DNA of 64,000 nucleotides from JBKBUF01 sp046290815 (GTDB taxonomy: Bacteria; Bacteroidota; Bacteroidia; Cytophagales; Cytophagaceae). Shown here piece after piece: positions 34,472 to 42,182 of the stretch. The notes under the pieces are model-generated. The model worked only from the letters and a program-made list of their open reading frames with translations, was not told the origin of the DNA and searched no databases. Where the stretch lies: the NCBI GenBank assembly GCA_046290815.1, contig JBKBUF010000022.1, positions 1 through 64,000 of the forward strand, given 5' to 3'. Every line of letters starts with the position of its first letter. The stretch's first letter is position 1. The translations under genes and the position numbers were made by a program.

Positions 34472-34942
34472 TTATTTTTTTCTCAGGTAGATTTCCTTTT
34501 GAAGATCCATATATCCGTAGTCGATAGTAAGGCTGTCGTGACTGAGCTTTATTATGCCAAATCGATTAGGATTACCCGTATTGATGTATTTAAGCATTGA
34601 TCCGGATCCTCTTTGCTCTTCTTTAACTTCAAATTTATTGGTTTCGGTTGTAGGAGCATCTTCGTTTTTATCCCTGGAAACTATAGTGACATTTTCCCCT
34701 TCAAAAATCAATGTTTTCTGTCTTTCTATTTCTGCACCTGTGCGGGTTGTTTTGGTCCTTCCGCAGCATATTAGTGTGTGCAAAGTCCAGGTACCGTCAA
34801 GGGAGGGTTCGTTTAAATTTTGCGTTTTAAATGGCTGTTTGCTGTTGTTTGATTTTGCACTGTCATTGCACTGTCTGCTTTTACAATCCGTAAGGATAAT
34901 AAAAGCAGACAGGCTAACAGCATATAAAAATATTTTTTTCAT
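34472..34942 (-). CDS. lipocalin-like lipoprotein
   Basis: 156 residues; lipobox ILTDCKSRQ (Cys about 20). The mature part has a lipocalin-like pattern: LDGTWTLHTLICCG strand start, KTLIFEGENVTIVSRD, a KFEVKEEQ strand and LTIDYGYMDLQKEIYLRK at the end. Such domains (META/lipocalin_4-like) in Bacteroidota are cell-envelope proteins of unknown ligand. It starts 6 bp after the M43 protease gene on the same strand, so the two are co-transcribed; it may protect or assist the protease, which is speculation. Confidence 0.65.
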   Translation of the reverse strand: MKKIFLYAVSLSAFIILTDCKSRQCNDSAKSNNSKQPFKTQNLNEPSLDGTWTLHTLICCGRTKTTRTGAEIERQKTLIFEGENVTIVSRDKNEDAPTTETNKFEVKEEQRGSGSMLKYINTGNPNRFGIIKLSHDSLTIDYGYMDLQKEIYLRKK

Positions 34943-34948
34943 CAGAAA

Positions 34949-36181
34949 TTATTCTGTAATGATCAGTTTCTTAGAGTAATTATTGACACCGTCAGATACC
35001 TGTAAAATGTAAACACCTTGTGTAAGTCCTGAACAATTAACTTCAAATTCGGAGTTATTGTTTTTCTCGGTTCTTACGACTTCGCCTAATGTATTTACAA
35101 TGTTCACTGTCTTTAAATGAGGGTTGTTTTCTGTCTTAATGGACACTTTCTCTTTTGCAGGATTAGGGAAGATATCAAAATTTGAGCTAAAAGTGATATT
35201 GGAAAATCCGGTAACGAAACCAGGGGAGTTAAGTAATGAGGAGCGGTGTAACTGTAAAGATTTTCTCATTTCAGTTTTTTGGCCGGTAGTAAACATATTC
35301 ATACAAGCGTCATTAACATAGTCCATGTAATTCATATACATGATCCCATCGCCTGATGCGGTACATTGGTCAAGTATTTTTCCGGTTGGACATCCGGTTG
35401 TTTCTTCAAATTGATTTGGTGTGTCAGTTATATTGTCATCATCAGAACATCCTCCATCTACCCCCCATAAATGGTCAAGACCCAGATAATGTCCTACTTC
35501 ATGCGTTCCTGTACGGCCTTTATTGTAAGAAGATGTGGAAGAAGTATAAACACCAAAAGCCTGGGTAGTAATCACCACTCCATCGGTGGTAGACGAACCA
35601 TCGCCGGGAAAACTTGCATATCCCAATAGACCATCTTCAAGAGGGCATACCCAAATGTTAAGGTATTTATCGGTCGGCCATGCGGTTTTACCTCCTGAGG
35701 AATTAGAGTGTACCTCTGATCCATCCATGGTAAATTGGTCTCTTGAAGTTTGGGTCCTTGTTATTCCTGTGGTAACGTTACCTTGAGGATCCCTGTTTGC
35801 CAGTCTGAATTCAATCTCACAATCCGCTGCAAGTGGTTTGAAGTAGGAGGGAACATTATCCTTGTCAGCATTTAATTTCCTGAAATCTTTATTCAATACA
35901 TCTATCTGGGAATGAATTCTTGAATCGGATAAATTATCTGTAGTATTTTTGTAAACTATATGTACTACAACAGGAATTATAAGAAGACTTTCAGTTCTTT
36001 TATTAGAGTTGTCCGCTCTTAGAGATTTTTTTGTCTCTTCAAATTTTACTCTTAAAGTAGGATTTTCCCGGAATAATTGTTCTCTTTTTTCTGTGGCACC
36101 ACACCGTTTATGATTATGCTGCGCAAAAACCGATGGCATAAATGCCATCATGGAAATAAAAAGAATGTAAATTTTTTTCAT
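34949..36181 (-). CDS. secreted M43 (pappalysin/cytophagalysin) zinc metalloprotease, T9SS
   Basis: 410 residues; signal peptide 1-20, propeptide, then an M43 catalytic domain with the extended zinc motif HEVGHYLGLDH (residues 227-237) and a Met-turn region MNYMDYVNDACMNMFT. Cysteines at GGCSDDDN and TGCPTGK match the family's disulfides. A T9SS type A sorting domain closes the protein (about 335-410; FDIFPNPAKEKVSIKT...GVYILQVSDG...KKLIITE). Extracellular protein degradation is the expected role. First gene of a two-gene unit with the lipoprotein at 34472. Confidence 0.93.
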   Translation of the reverse strand: MKKIYILFISMMAFMPSVFAQHNHKRCGATEKREQLFRENPTLRVKFEETKKSLRADNSNKRTESLLIIPVVVHIVYKNTTDNLSDSRIHSQIDVLNKDFRKLNADKDNVPSYFKPLAADCEIEFRLANRDPQGNVTTGITRTQTSRDQFTMDGSEVHSNSSGGKTAWPTDKYLNIWVCPLEDGLLGYASFPGDGSSTTDGVVITTQAFGVYTSSTSSYNKGRTGTHEVGHYLGLDHLWGVDGGCSDDDNITDTPNQFEETTGCPTGKILDQCTASGDGIMYMNYMDYVNDACMNMFTTGQKTEMRKSLQLHRSSLLNSPGFVTGFSNITFSSNFDIFPNPAKEKVSIKTENNPHLKTVNIVNTLGEVVRTEKNNNSEFEVNCSGLTQGVYILQVSDGVNNYSKKLIITE

Positions 36182-36392
36182 GTATTAACAGGTTTATAAG
36201 GTTTTTCTAATTAAAAGTAGGGTTCCAATTACTGTATGGTTTTTGAAAAATCAGCCTTTTTTCAAAAAAAAGAAACTTACGATTGCAAAAAATCTATTTG
36301 AACACCACCGAAATGATACGGAGAATTTTTTAACGGGTTTAATAATTTATTAAAATTAGTAGTCTTATTTTGAACCGCAATGGTTGCTACAA

Positions 36393-37202
36393 TTAATTGA
36401 TTTCTGATTCTGCCTTATTGATTAAAGATTGAAGGTTTTCAAAATCATATATGTCCCTGTCAAGCAAATGTGAGGGGGATACATTTTGAAGGGCATTGTA
36501 GATGATTTCAGTTCTGTCAGGATATTTTTCTTCCCATTGTTTTAACATCCCCTTTATGACCTTTCTCTGAAGGTTTTCCTGAGATCCGCAAAGGTTACAA
36601 GGGATTATCGGAAACTGTTTTTCCTGTGCATATTTTTCAATATCTGACTCCTTGCAATAGGCCAGTGGCCTGATTACTACATGTTTTCCGTCATCCGTCC
36701 TGTACTTTGCAGGCATGGCTTCTAATTTGCCACTGAAGAACAGGTTGAGGAAAAATGTTTCTATAATATCCTCTCTATGATGTCCTAATGCTATTTTAGT
36801 TATTCCCATTTCTTCTGCAGCGGTATATAAAGTCCCTCTTCTGAGCCTGGAACATAAACTGCACATGGTTTTCCCTTCTGGTATTTTTTCTTTTACAATG
36901 CTATAAGTATCTCTTTCAAGGATTCTAAATGGGACACCTAGAGCGCTAAGATATTCAGGTAAAACATGCTCCGGAAAGTCGGGTTGCTTCTGATCCAGGT
37001 TTACTGCAATAATTTCAAAATCATTTCTTGCTTTTTGTACATGCAGCAACAGTTCAAGCATGGTATAGCTATCTTTTCCTCCTGAAAGGCATACCATCAC
37101 TTTGTCACCCGGCTCAATAATTGAAAAGTCTTTTATCGCCGACCATACAGCCTTTCTGAGTCTTCTTTCTATTTTGAATAATTCTGATTCCTGAGCTTCC
37201 AT
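36393..37202 (-). CDS. ttcA: tRNA 2-thiocytidine synthetase TtcA
   Basis: Thiolates cytidine-32 of certain tRNAs using ATP and an iron-sulfur cluster. 269 residues with PP-loop CLSGGKDSYTML, two CxxC pairs (MCSLCSRLRRG and IPCNLCGSQENLQR) that hold the cluster, and GHHREDIIETFFLNLFF. Length and motifs are standard for the TtcA branch of the ATP-PPase family. Single gene on the minus strand, preceded by about 170 bp that contain a perfect inverted repeat and a terminator of the upstream unit. Confidence 0.95.
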   Translation of the reverse strand: MEAQESELFKIERRLRKAVWSAIKDFSIIEPGDKVMVCLSGGKDSYTMLELLLHVQKARNDFEIIAVNLDQKQPDFPEHVLPEYLSALGVPFRILERDTYSIVKEKIPEGKTMCSLCSRLRRGTLYTAAEEMGITKIALGHHREDIIETFFLNLFFSGKLEAMPAKYRTDDGKHVVIRPLAYCKESDIEKYAQEKQFPIIPCNLCGSQENLQRKVIKGMLKQWEEKYPDRTEIIYNALQNVSPSHLLDRDIYDFENLQSLINKAESEIN

Positions 37203-37269
37203 AATAATTGTGCCTATTGGTAAAATTACTTATAATTTTCGGCCTTTTCAAGAATAGTCAATAATGTGA

Positions 37270-37311
37270 AGTCAATAGTCAGAAGTACAGGTCTACTTCT
37301 GACTATTGACT
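37270..37311. repeat. perfect 18-bp inverted repeat
   Basis: AGTCAATAGTCAGAAGTA (37270-37287) and its exact complement (37294-37311) separated by CAGGTC. No T-tract on either side. Located upstream of ttcA; the simple AGTCAATAGTC-type sequence suggests a dispersed palindromic intergenic element. Confidence 0.8.
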
Positions 37312-37365
37312 ATTAATGACGTTCAAAATCAGTGTCTCTGCAAATAGATGTAGAGGCTTCATAGG

Positions 37366-37396
37366 ATAAAAAAAGACCTTGAAAACTCAAGGTCTT
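37366..37396 (-). terminator. intrinsic terminator of minus-strand unit at 37421
   Basis: AAGACCTTGA / TCAAGGTCTT (37373-37382 / 37387-37396), 4-nt loop; on the minus strand the stem is followed by TTTTTTT. It lies 25 bp downstream of the stop at 37421. Confidence 0.9.
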
Positions 37397-37420
37397 ATAA
37401 TTTTTATGAAAGACGGGAAA

Positions 37421-37648
37421 TTATACTGCTTCATTGTCCGGATACTTTATCTTAAGTTTTTTCTCAAGAATTGCAATCCTTTCTTTGAGGCTTTCATTTT
37501 CCTTAGCCAGAGAAATAGCAAATTGAACTACACTATCAAAGTTTTGATAGCTATCCAATTCAATATAGTATTTGTTGTTATGGCGGATAAGTTCAACATT
37601 TTTTCTTAATTGAAATCCGTCCTCTGACTGTAAAGGAATTACTTTCAT
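37421..37648 (-). CDS. small coiled-coil hypothetical protein
   Basis: 75 residues; N-terminal beta-like part (VELIRHNNKYYIELDSYQNF) and a C-terminal coiled coil (SLAKENESLKERIAILEKKL). No family recognised. It lies 66 bp downstream of an XRE regulator on the same strand and ends before a good terminator, so the two probably form a transcription unit. A dimeric partner of the regulator is possible but not shown. Confidence 0.6.
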   Translation of the reverse strand: MKVIPLQSEDGFQLRKNVELIRHNNKYYIELDSYQNFDSVVQFAISLAKENESLKERIAILEKKLKIKYPDNEAV

Positions 37649-37714
37649 TTCTAAAAATTTAATTAAATATGCACTGGAATGTTTATAACACCATTAATCA
37701 CAACTACAACATTC

Positions 37715-38206
37715 TTATGCTACTCTGCTGTTTTCTTCTTTGCCTGATTTTTCTCTGAATGCATTCATCATTTCTTTAAGATCGTTGATTGATGCAGTCT
37801 GAACCTCAATAGTCTTTTTGTAAGCTTCTATAGTCAAGTCCTGGTACTCAACAGCATTGGAAAGCTTTTCGTTAACCACTTTAAGCCTGCTCAATTCATT
37901 TTGCAGCTCTACCAGGTTTTGCTGTAAAGCATCCACTTCTTTTAAAGACAATTCATTTCTATGAGTTTTGTTTGAGCCTCCGACAAATTCCATGTCGCCA
38001 TCGCCTGTTACAAGCCAGTAAAAGTTTAACTGAGGAAATCTGTCAAGGATATTAAGCATCTTGTCAACGCCATATTTTCTTCCGTTGATGATATTGGAAA
38101 TCTGAGCGCCGGAAGTACCTGTTAAACGCCCCATTTCATTGACTCCGATGCGGTTCTTTTCCATAAACTGCTGAAGCCTTTTACCAATTTTTTTTAAGTC
38201 TTTCAT
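37715..38206 (-). CDS. XRE-family HTH regulator with C-terminal coiled coil
   Basis: 163 residues. HTH_3 domain in the first ~65 residues (GKRLQQFMEKNRIGVNEMGRLTGTSGAQISNIINGRKYG, then LNFYWLVTGDGDM, the WLxTGxGxM signature of phage-repressor-like Bacteroidota regulators). The rest is a heptad-like coiled coil (about 85-150) that probably mediates oligomerisation; there is no peptidase or ligand domain. No phage or toxin genes are adjacent, so a chromosomal regulator of unknown target. Confidence 0.82.
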   Translation of the reverse strand: MKDLKKIGKRLQQFMEKNRIGVNEMGRLTGTSGAQISNIINGRKYGVDKMLNILDRFPQLNFYWLVTGDGDMEFVGGSNKTHRNELSLKEVDALQQNLVELQNELSRLKVVNEKLSNAVEYQDLTIEAYKKTIEVQTASINDLKEMMNAFREKSGKEENSRVA

Positions 38207-38411
38207 GTTAAAAATTTAAAGATTAATAGGGTTTTCTAGTTGTTTTTCGAAGTGTTAATTTACTACAAAGTTTTCTATTAAAAAAGTTGAATTAATCTCC
38301 CTTAATAAATATAGAACGTCATTGAAATCCTGTTTCTTTTATTTTTTTCTCGTTTATCTATAAATACAGGCAAATTACCTACAGCTTCTTCACTGTCGTC
38401 TTTTTTGCATG

Positions 38412-39485
38412 TTATTTTATTACAACCTTTTCAATGAATATTTTATTTTTTGTCGTGATTTTAATAGTATAAACACCGGGTTTTACAGTAGGTACGACAG
38501 AATTTTTTTCAGTGGAAAGTACTTTTTTACCTGTTATATCAAACCATTCTATCTGTAAAACATCATTTAACTCGATATGGTAGTCTTGTCCTGAAAGCAG
38601 TGGGTTAGGGGAAATAAGTGGTGAGGGCTTCTTTTGTGAATGTTTATTTTCGGCTGTAATAGTAAATATATCTGCCGGATTGGTGGTGATAATAATATCA
38701 TCAAACCAGATATAGCAATTTTCGATCGGGGCCCATGCTGCCGTTGATCCTCCATGAAATGTTGAAAAATATAAATTATCTACCAATCCGCCATTTGTTA
38801 CAAATTTTAAGCCTGTTACAACTAAAGCTTGTTGCTGATTGATCCATAATTCCACTTCACCATTGTTAGCAGATCCTGTATTTATCTTTACTCTTTCCGT
38901 AATCTGATACCAGTGGCCTCTTTGAAATCTGAAGTTTTGTCCTGGTACCACCTGCATATTAAAATTATCACCGCAGGTTTGCTCCTTGTCCATATGGTAA
39001 AGGTAAAGCACTGCAGCCCCTCCTGTTCTCCACATTAACCTTGCGCTAAATCCATTGGTGCCATTACATGTATTGCACCCACTGCAATTGTTACCCCCGG
39101 CTAGTCCGGGCAATTTTCCACCTTCACTGGTGTTACCCCAACTGAAATTATCGCTAAATCTTAACCAGTAAGAAATATAATATTGAAGCTCACCTGGAAC
39201 TTTTAACGGAGCCTGGGCCCCGCCATTATCTGGTCCATATTGGTCTTTAGGGAAGAGTATTCTAAGTGATTTATTTCCTGATCGCGAAAATGCGTCATCT
39301 ATGCGTGCTCTTTCCTGATTAAATCCGTTAACCCACGGTACTGTAAATCCATCAGCCTGCCATAGTTCTCTTGTATATATGGTTTCATCTGCATATCCTT
39401 CAAAATTATTTGTATTTATGGGCTGAGATGCAGCTGAAAGGAATGAAAACAGGCATATAAGCAGCAGGGGACAATATAATTTCAT
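38412..39485 (-). CDS. PL14-like polysaccharide lyase with T9SS domain
   Basis: 357 residues; signal peptide 1-20, a beta-jelly-roll domain (about 25-270) with hallmarks of the PL14/alginate-lyase-like family: YYISYWLRFSDNF, GGKLPGLAGG, GFSARLMWRTGGAAVLYLYH, GHWYQITERVKINT, and FSTFHGGSTAAWAP. These enzymes cleave polyuronates such as alginate or glucuronan by beta-elimination. Cys-rich insertion NNCSGCNTCNG is unusual and may be disulfide-bonded. T9SS sorting domain at about 285-357 (SPNPLLSGQDYHIEL...GVYTIKITTKNKIFIEKVVIK). Extracellular; substrate uncertain. Confidence 0.82.
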   Translation of the reverse strand: MKLYCPLLLICLFSFLSAASQPINTNNFEGYADETIYTRELWQADGFTVPWVNGFNQERARIDDAFSRSGNKSLRILFPKDQYGPDNGGAQAPLKVPGELQYYISYWLRFSDNFSWGNTSEGGKLPGLAGGNNCSGCNTCNGTNGFSARLMWRTGGAAVLYLYHMDKEQTCGDNFNMQVVPGQNFRFQRGHWYQITERVKINTGSANNGEVELWINQQQALVVTGLKFVTNGGLVDNLYFSTFHGGSTAAWAPIENCYIWFDDIIITTNPADIFTITAENKHSQKKPSPLISPNPLLSGQDYHIELNDVLQIEWFDITGKKVLSTEKNSVVPTVKPGVYTIKITTKNKIFIEKVVIK

Positions 39486-39552
39486 TATAAATTGAAGTAG
39501 TGTAATTGTTATACGTAAATATTGATGATTTTGACTAATACTTAGGAAATGA

Positions 39553-40782
39553 TCATTTTTTTCTGTTTTTTTTCTTTGAGTCCTCTTCTGCTTTTTTCAT
39601 CAATTGCTTCCAGTTGGAATTGTGATCTTCTGTTGTATTTAATGTGTCATTATATTCTCTTGAAGAAATCTCTAGTACTTTGAGACTTTGTCCCAGAAAA
39701 TCTTCAATTGCTGAAAGATGTTTTTTTTCATCATCACTGCAGAGGCTGATAGCCCTGCCTCTTTTGGTGCCCCTTCCTGTTCTTCCTACTCTGTGAACAT
39801 AGTTTTCTGCTTGTTCCGGAAGATCGTAATTTATTACAAGCGCTACATCCGGAATATCAATTCCTCTGGCAGTAACATCAGTGGCTATTAATAATTTTAC
39901 ATGTCCGTCCTTGAATGCTTTTAATACTCTAATTCTCTCTTTTTGATCTTTGTCACCATGGAGTGCTATCGATTCAATTCCCGCTCTTTTCATAGCCTCC
40001 TGTACTCTTTCAGAACGGATTTTGGTTCGAACAAATACCAGAATTTTACTATCGGGATTTTCCTTTACGAATCTCTCCAGAAAGAATCGTTTATCATCCA
40101 TCTTTACAAACAGGACGGAATGATCTATATTTTTTGAGACAAAATCTTTTGGAGAAATTTGAATCCTGATGGCATTCCTTACAAGATCGTAGGCAAGCTC
40201 TTTTACTTTTTTATTGATCGTTGCAGAAAAGAATAAAGTCTGATGGGGATTGTGAATAAATTTCTTAACATCATATATATCTTTGACAAATCCCTTTTCA
40301 AACATTCTGTCTGCTTCATCCAATATTAAAATTTCTATATTTTCAAGATTGATATAACCTTGCTTTATAAGATCAAACATTCTTCCGGGAGTGGCAACAA
40401 GTATATCTGCACCTTTTTCTAACCTGGCAATCTGTGGATCCTGTTCCACACCACCGTGGACGCATATGGTTTTAACTTTGGAATATTTTCCTATAAGATT
40501 AAAAACTTCTTCTATTTGTAATGAAAGTTCTCTGGTAGGTACCATTACCAGGCATTTAATGCCTTCTTTGTTCCGCTGTATTTTTAATTGATGTAGCCTG
40601 CTCAATACAGGAATAGCAAATGCTGCTGTTTTTCCTGAACCTGTTTGGGCAATGGCGAGTACGTCCTCCTTATTCAAAATCGGCTGTATAGCTTTGAATT
40701 GAATATCGGTAGGTCGTTTAAAGCCCAGTTCATCAAGGCTTTTTTTAATTACTTCAGGTATGTTATAGCTTTCAAATTTCAT
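39553..40782 (-). CDS. DEAD-box RNA helicase, RhlE-like
   Basis: 409 residues. Unwinds RNA duplexes with ATP. All motifs are visible: Q motif RPTDIQFKAIQP, motif I AQTGSGKTAAF, PTRELSLQ, VATPGRMFDLI, DEAD (ILDEADRMFEKGF), SAT (FFSATINKKV), and the C-domain HGDKDQKERIRVLKAFKDG, ATDVTARGIDIP and HRVGRTGRGTKRG. A short Lys-rich tail (SKKKNRKK) replaces a longer C-terminal domain. Role in ribosome assembly or cold adaptation is typical of the family. Divergent from the antiporter at 40923. Confidence 0.94.
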   Translation of the reverse strand: MKFESYNIPEVIKKSLDELGFKRPTDIQFKAIQPILNKEDVLAIAQTGSGKTAAFAIPVLSRLHQLKIQRNKEGIKCLVMVPTRELSLQIEEVFNLIGKYSKVKTICVHGGVEQDPQIARLEKGADILVATPGRMFDLIKQGYINLENIEILILDEADRMFEKGFVKDIYDVKKFIHNPHQTLFFSATINKKVKELAYDLVRNAIRIQISPKDFVSKNIDHSVLFVKMDDKRFFLERFVKENPDSKILVFVRTKIRSERVQEAMKRAGIESIALHGDKDQKERIRVLKAFKDGHVKLLIATDVTARGIDIPDVALVINYDLPEQAENYVHRVGRTGRGTKRGRAISLCSDDEKKHLSAIEDFLGQSLKVLEISSREYNDTLNTTEDHNSNWKQLMKKAEEDSKKKNRKK

Positions 40783-40922
40783 AAATGTATCCTGTGTTGC
40801 AATTTAGTTAAATATTATCAATGTAAGTGCGAAGATTTAATCACAGAGGAGGGAAGGAAAGATCTGTTATCTATGTTTCAATTAATTTACATATATTTAT
40901 CCTGTTAAATTCATTATATTTT

Positions 40923-42182
40923 ATGGAGTTGTTTCATATTTTTTCTTTAATCCTCTTTTTATCTGCGGGTTTCGCTTATATCAATTACAGATTTATCAAA
41001 TTGCCTGGTACCATTGGGTTAATGGTGCTGGGACTTATATTGTCACTTATAATTCAGGCTTTTGGTGCGGTTAACCCGGCTTTTGTCAGCAGAGTGGAAG
41101 CCATGTTGGATAGTCTGCATTTTAGTGAATTGCTTCTTGAGTTTATGCTTAGTTTTCTGCTGTTTGCAGGGGCCCTGCATACTGATCTTGATAAACTCAA
41201 GGCAGCCAAATGGCCAATACTTTCTTTTGCTACCATTGGTGTCCTGATATCCACTTTTCTCATAGGAACATTTTTTTACTATATCATGATACTTTTTAAT
41301 CATCCGGTAAATTATATATACTGTCTTCTTTTCGGGGCATTAATTTCCCCTACAGATCCTATCGCTGTAATGGGTATCTTAAAGAAAGCTAAAGTGCCCG
41401 AATCGGTTGAAGTAAAAATTACAGGTGAGTCTCTGTTTAATGACGGTGTGGGTGTGGTGATTTTTATTACTTTGTTTCAGATGGCTCAGCGTGGTTTCGG
41501 ATCTGTAGGATTCGGTGATATTTCAGAATTATTGCTAATGGAGGTAGTAGGTGGTATCGTTCTGGGATTTCTAATGGGATATCTGGCAATATCATTAATG
41601 AAGACAATAGACCATTACCAGACTGAGGTACTTATTTCTCTTGCTCTTGTAGTAGCTGGTTATTCTTTCGCTACCATCATGCATCTTTCCGGTCCACTCG
41701 CTGTTGTAATGGCAGGATTGATTATAGGAAACAAAGGTAAATCTATTGCCATGTCTGATGTTACTGCCGACTACATAAACAAGTTCTGGGAAATGATAGA
41801 TGAGATCCTTAACGCTATGCTTTTTGTGTTAATCGGTCTTGAAGTTCTTGTTATTGATTACCACATTGAATATCTGATAATAGGCGTCATAACCTTTGTT
41901 GTTTTAATATTTACCCGATACGCTGCATTGGGAATTCCGTCACTTGCTCTTAATTTGAAAAAAACCTTTGCTCCCAATGCTCTTACTATTATGACCTGGG
42001 GAGGATTAAGGGGTGGTATTTCCATTGCCTTGGCGTTGACATTACACAATTCTATGCAAAAGGAAAGTATTGTGGCGATCACTTACACCATAGTGCTACT
42101 TTCCATTATTATTCAAGGATTGACAATAGAAAAACTTATAAGGGAATTAAGAGACAAGGAGATCGCTACTTCTCAAGAATAA
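40923..42182 (+). CDS. CPA1-family Na+/H+ antiporter
   Basis: Inner-membrane exchanger for sodium and protons. Start ATG at 40923 (MELFHIFSLILFLSAG) gives 419 residues; the frame extends upstream to 40827 but without a hydrophobic start. About 12 TM helices. Signature features: ALISPTDPIAVMGILKKAKVPE, GESLFNDGVGVVIFI (ND acidic cation site), and the C-terminal TWGGLRGGISIALAL. Length is normal, no cytoplasmic extension. Its last 17 bp overlap tail-to-tail the opposite OmpA gene. Confidence 0.92.
   Translation: MELFHIFSLILFLSAGFAYINYRFIKLPGTIGLMVLGLILSLIIQAFGAVNPAFVSRVEAMLDSLHFSELLLEFMLSFLLFAGALHTDLDKLKAAKWPILSFATIGVLISTFLIGTFFYYIMILFNHPVNYIYCLLFGALISPTDPIAVMGILKKAKVPESVEVKITGESLFNDGVGVVIFITLFQMAQRGFGSVGFGDISELLLMEVVGGIVLGFLMGYLAISLMKTIDHYQTEVLISLALVVAGYSFATIMHLSGPLAVVMAGLIIGNKGKSIAMSDVTADYINKFWEMIDEILNAMLFVLIGLEVLVIDYHIEYLIIGVITFVVLIFTRYAALGIPSLALNLKKTFAPNALTIMTWGGLRGGISIALALTLHNSMQKESIVAITYTIVLLSIIIQGLTIEKLIRELRDKEIATSQE

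Noticed and set aside
40827..40922. N-terminal extension of the Na+/H+ antiporter
   Set aside because: Basic, non-conserved residues before a clear membrane start at 40923.
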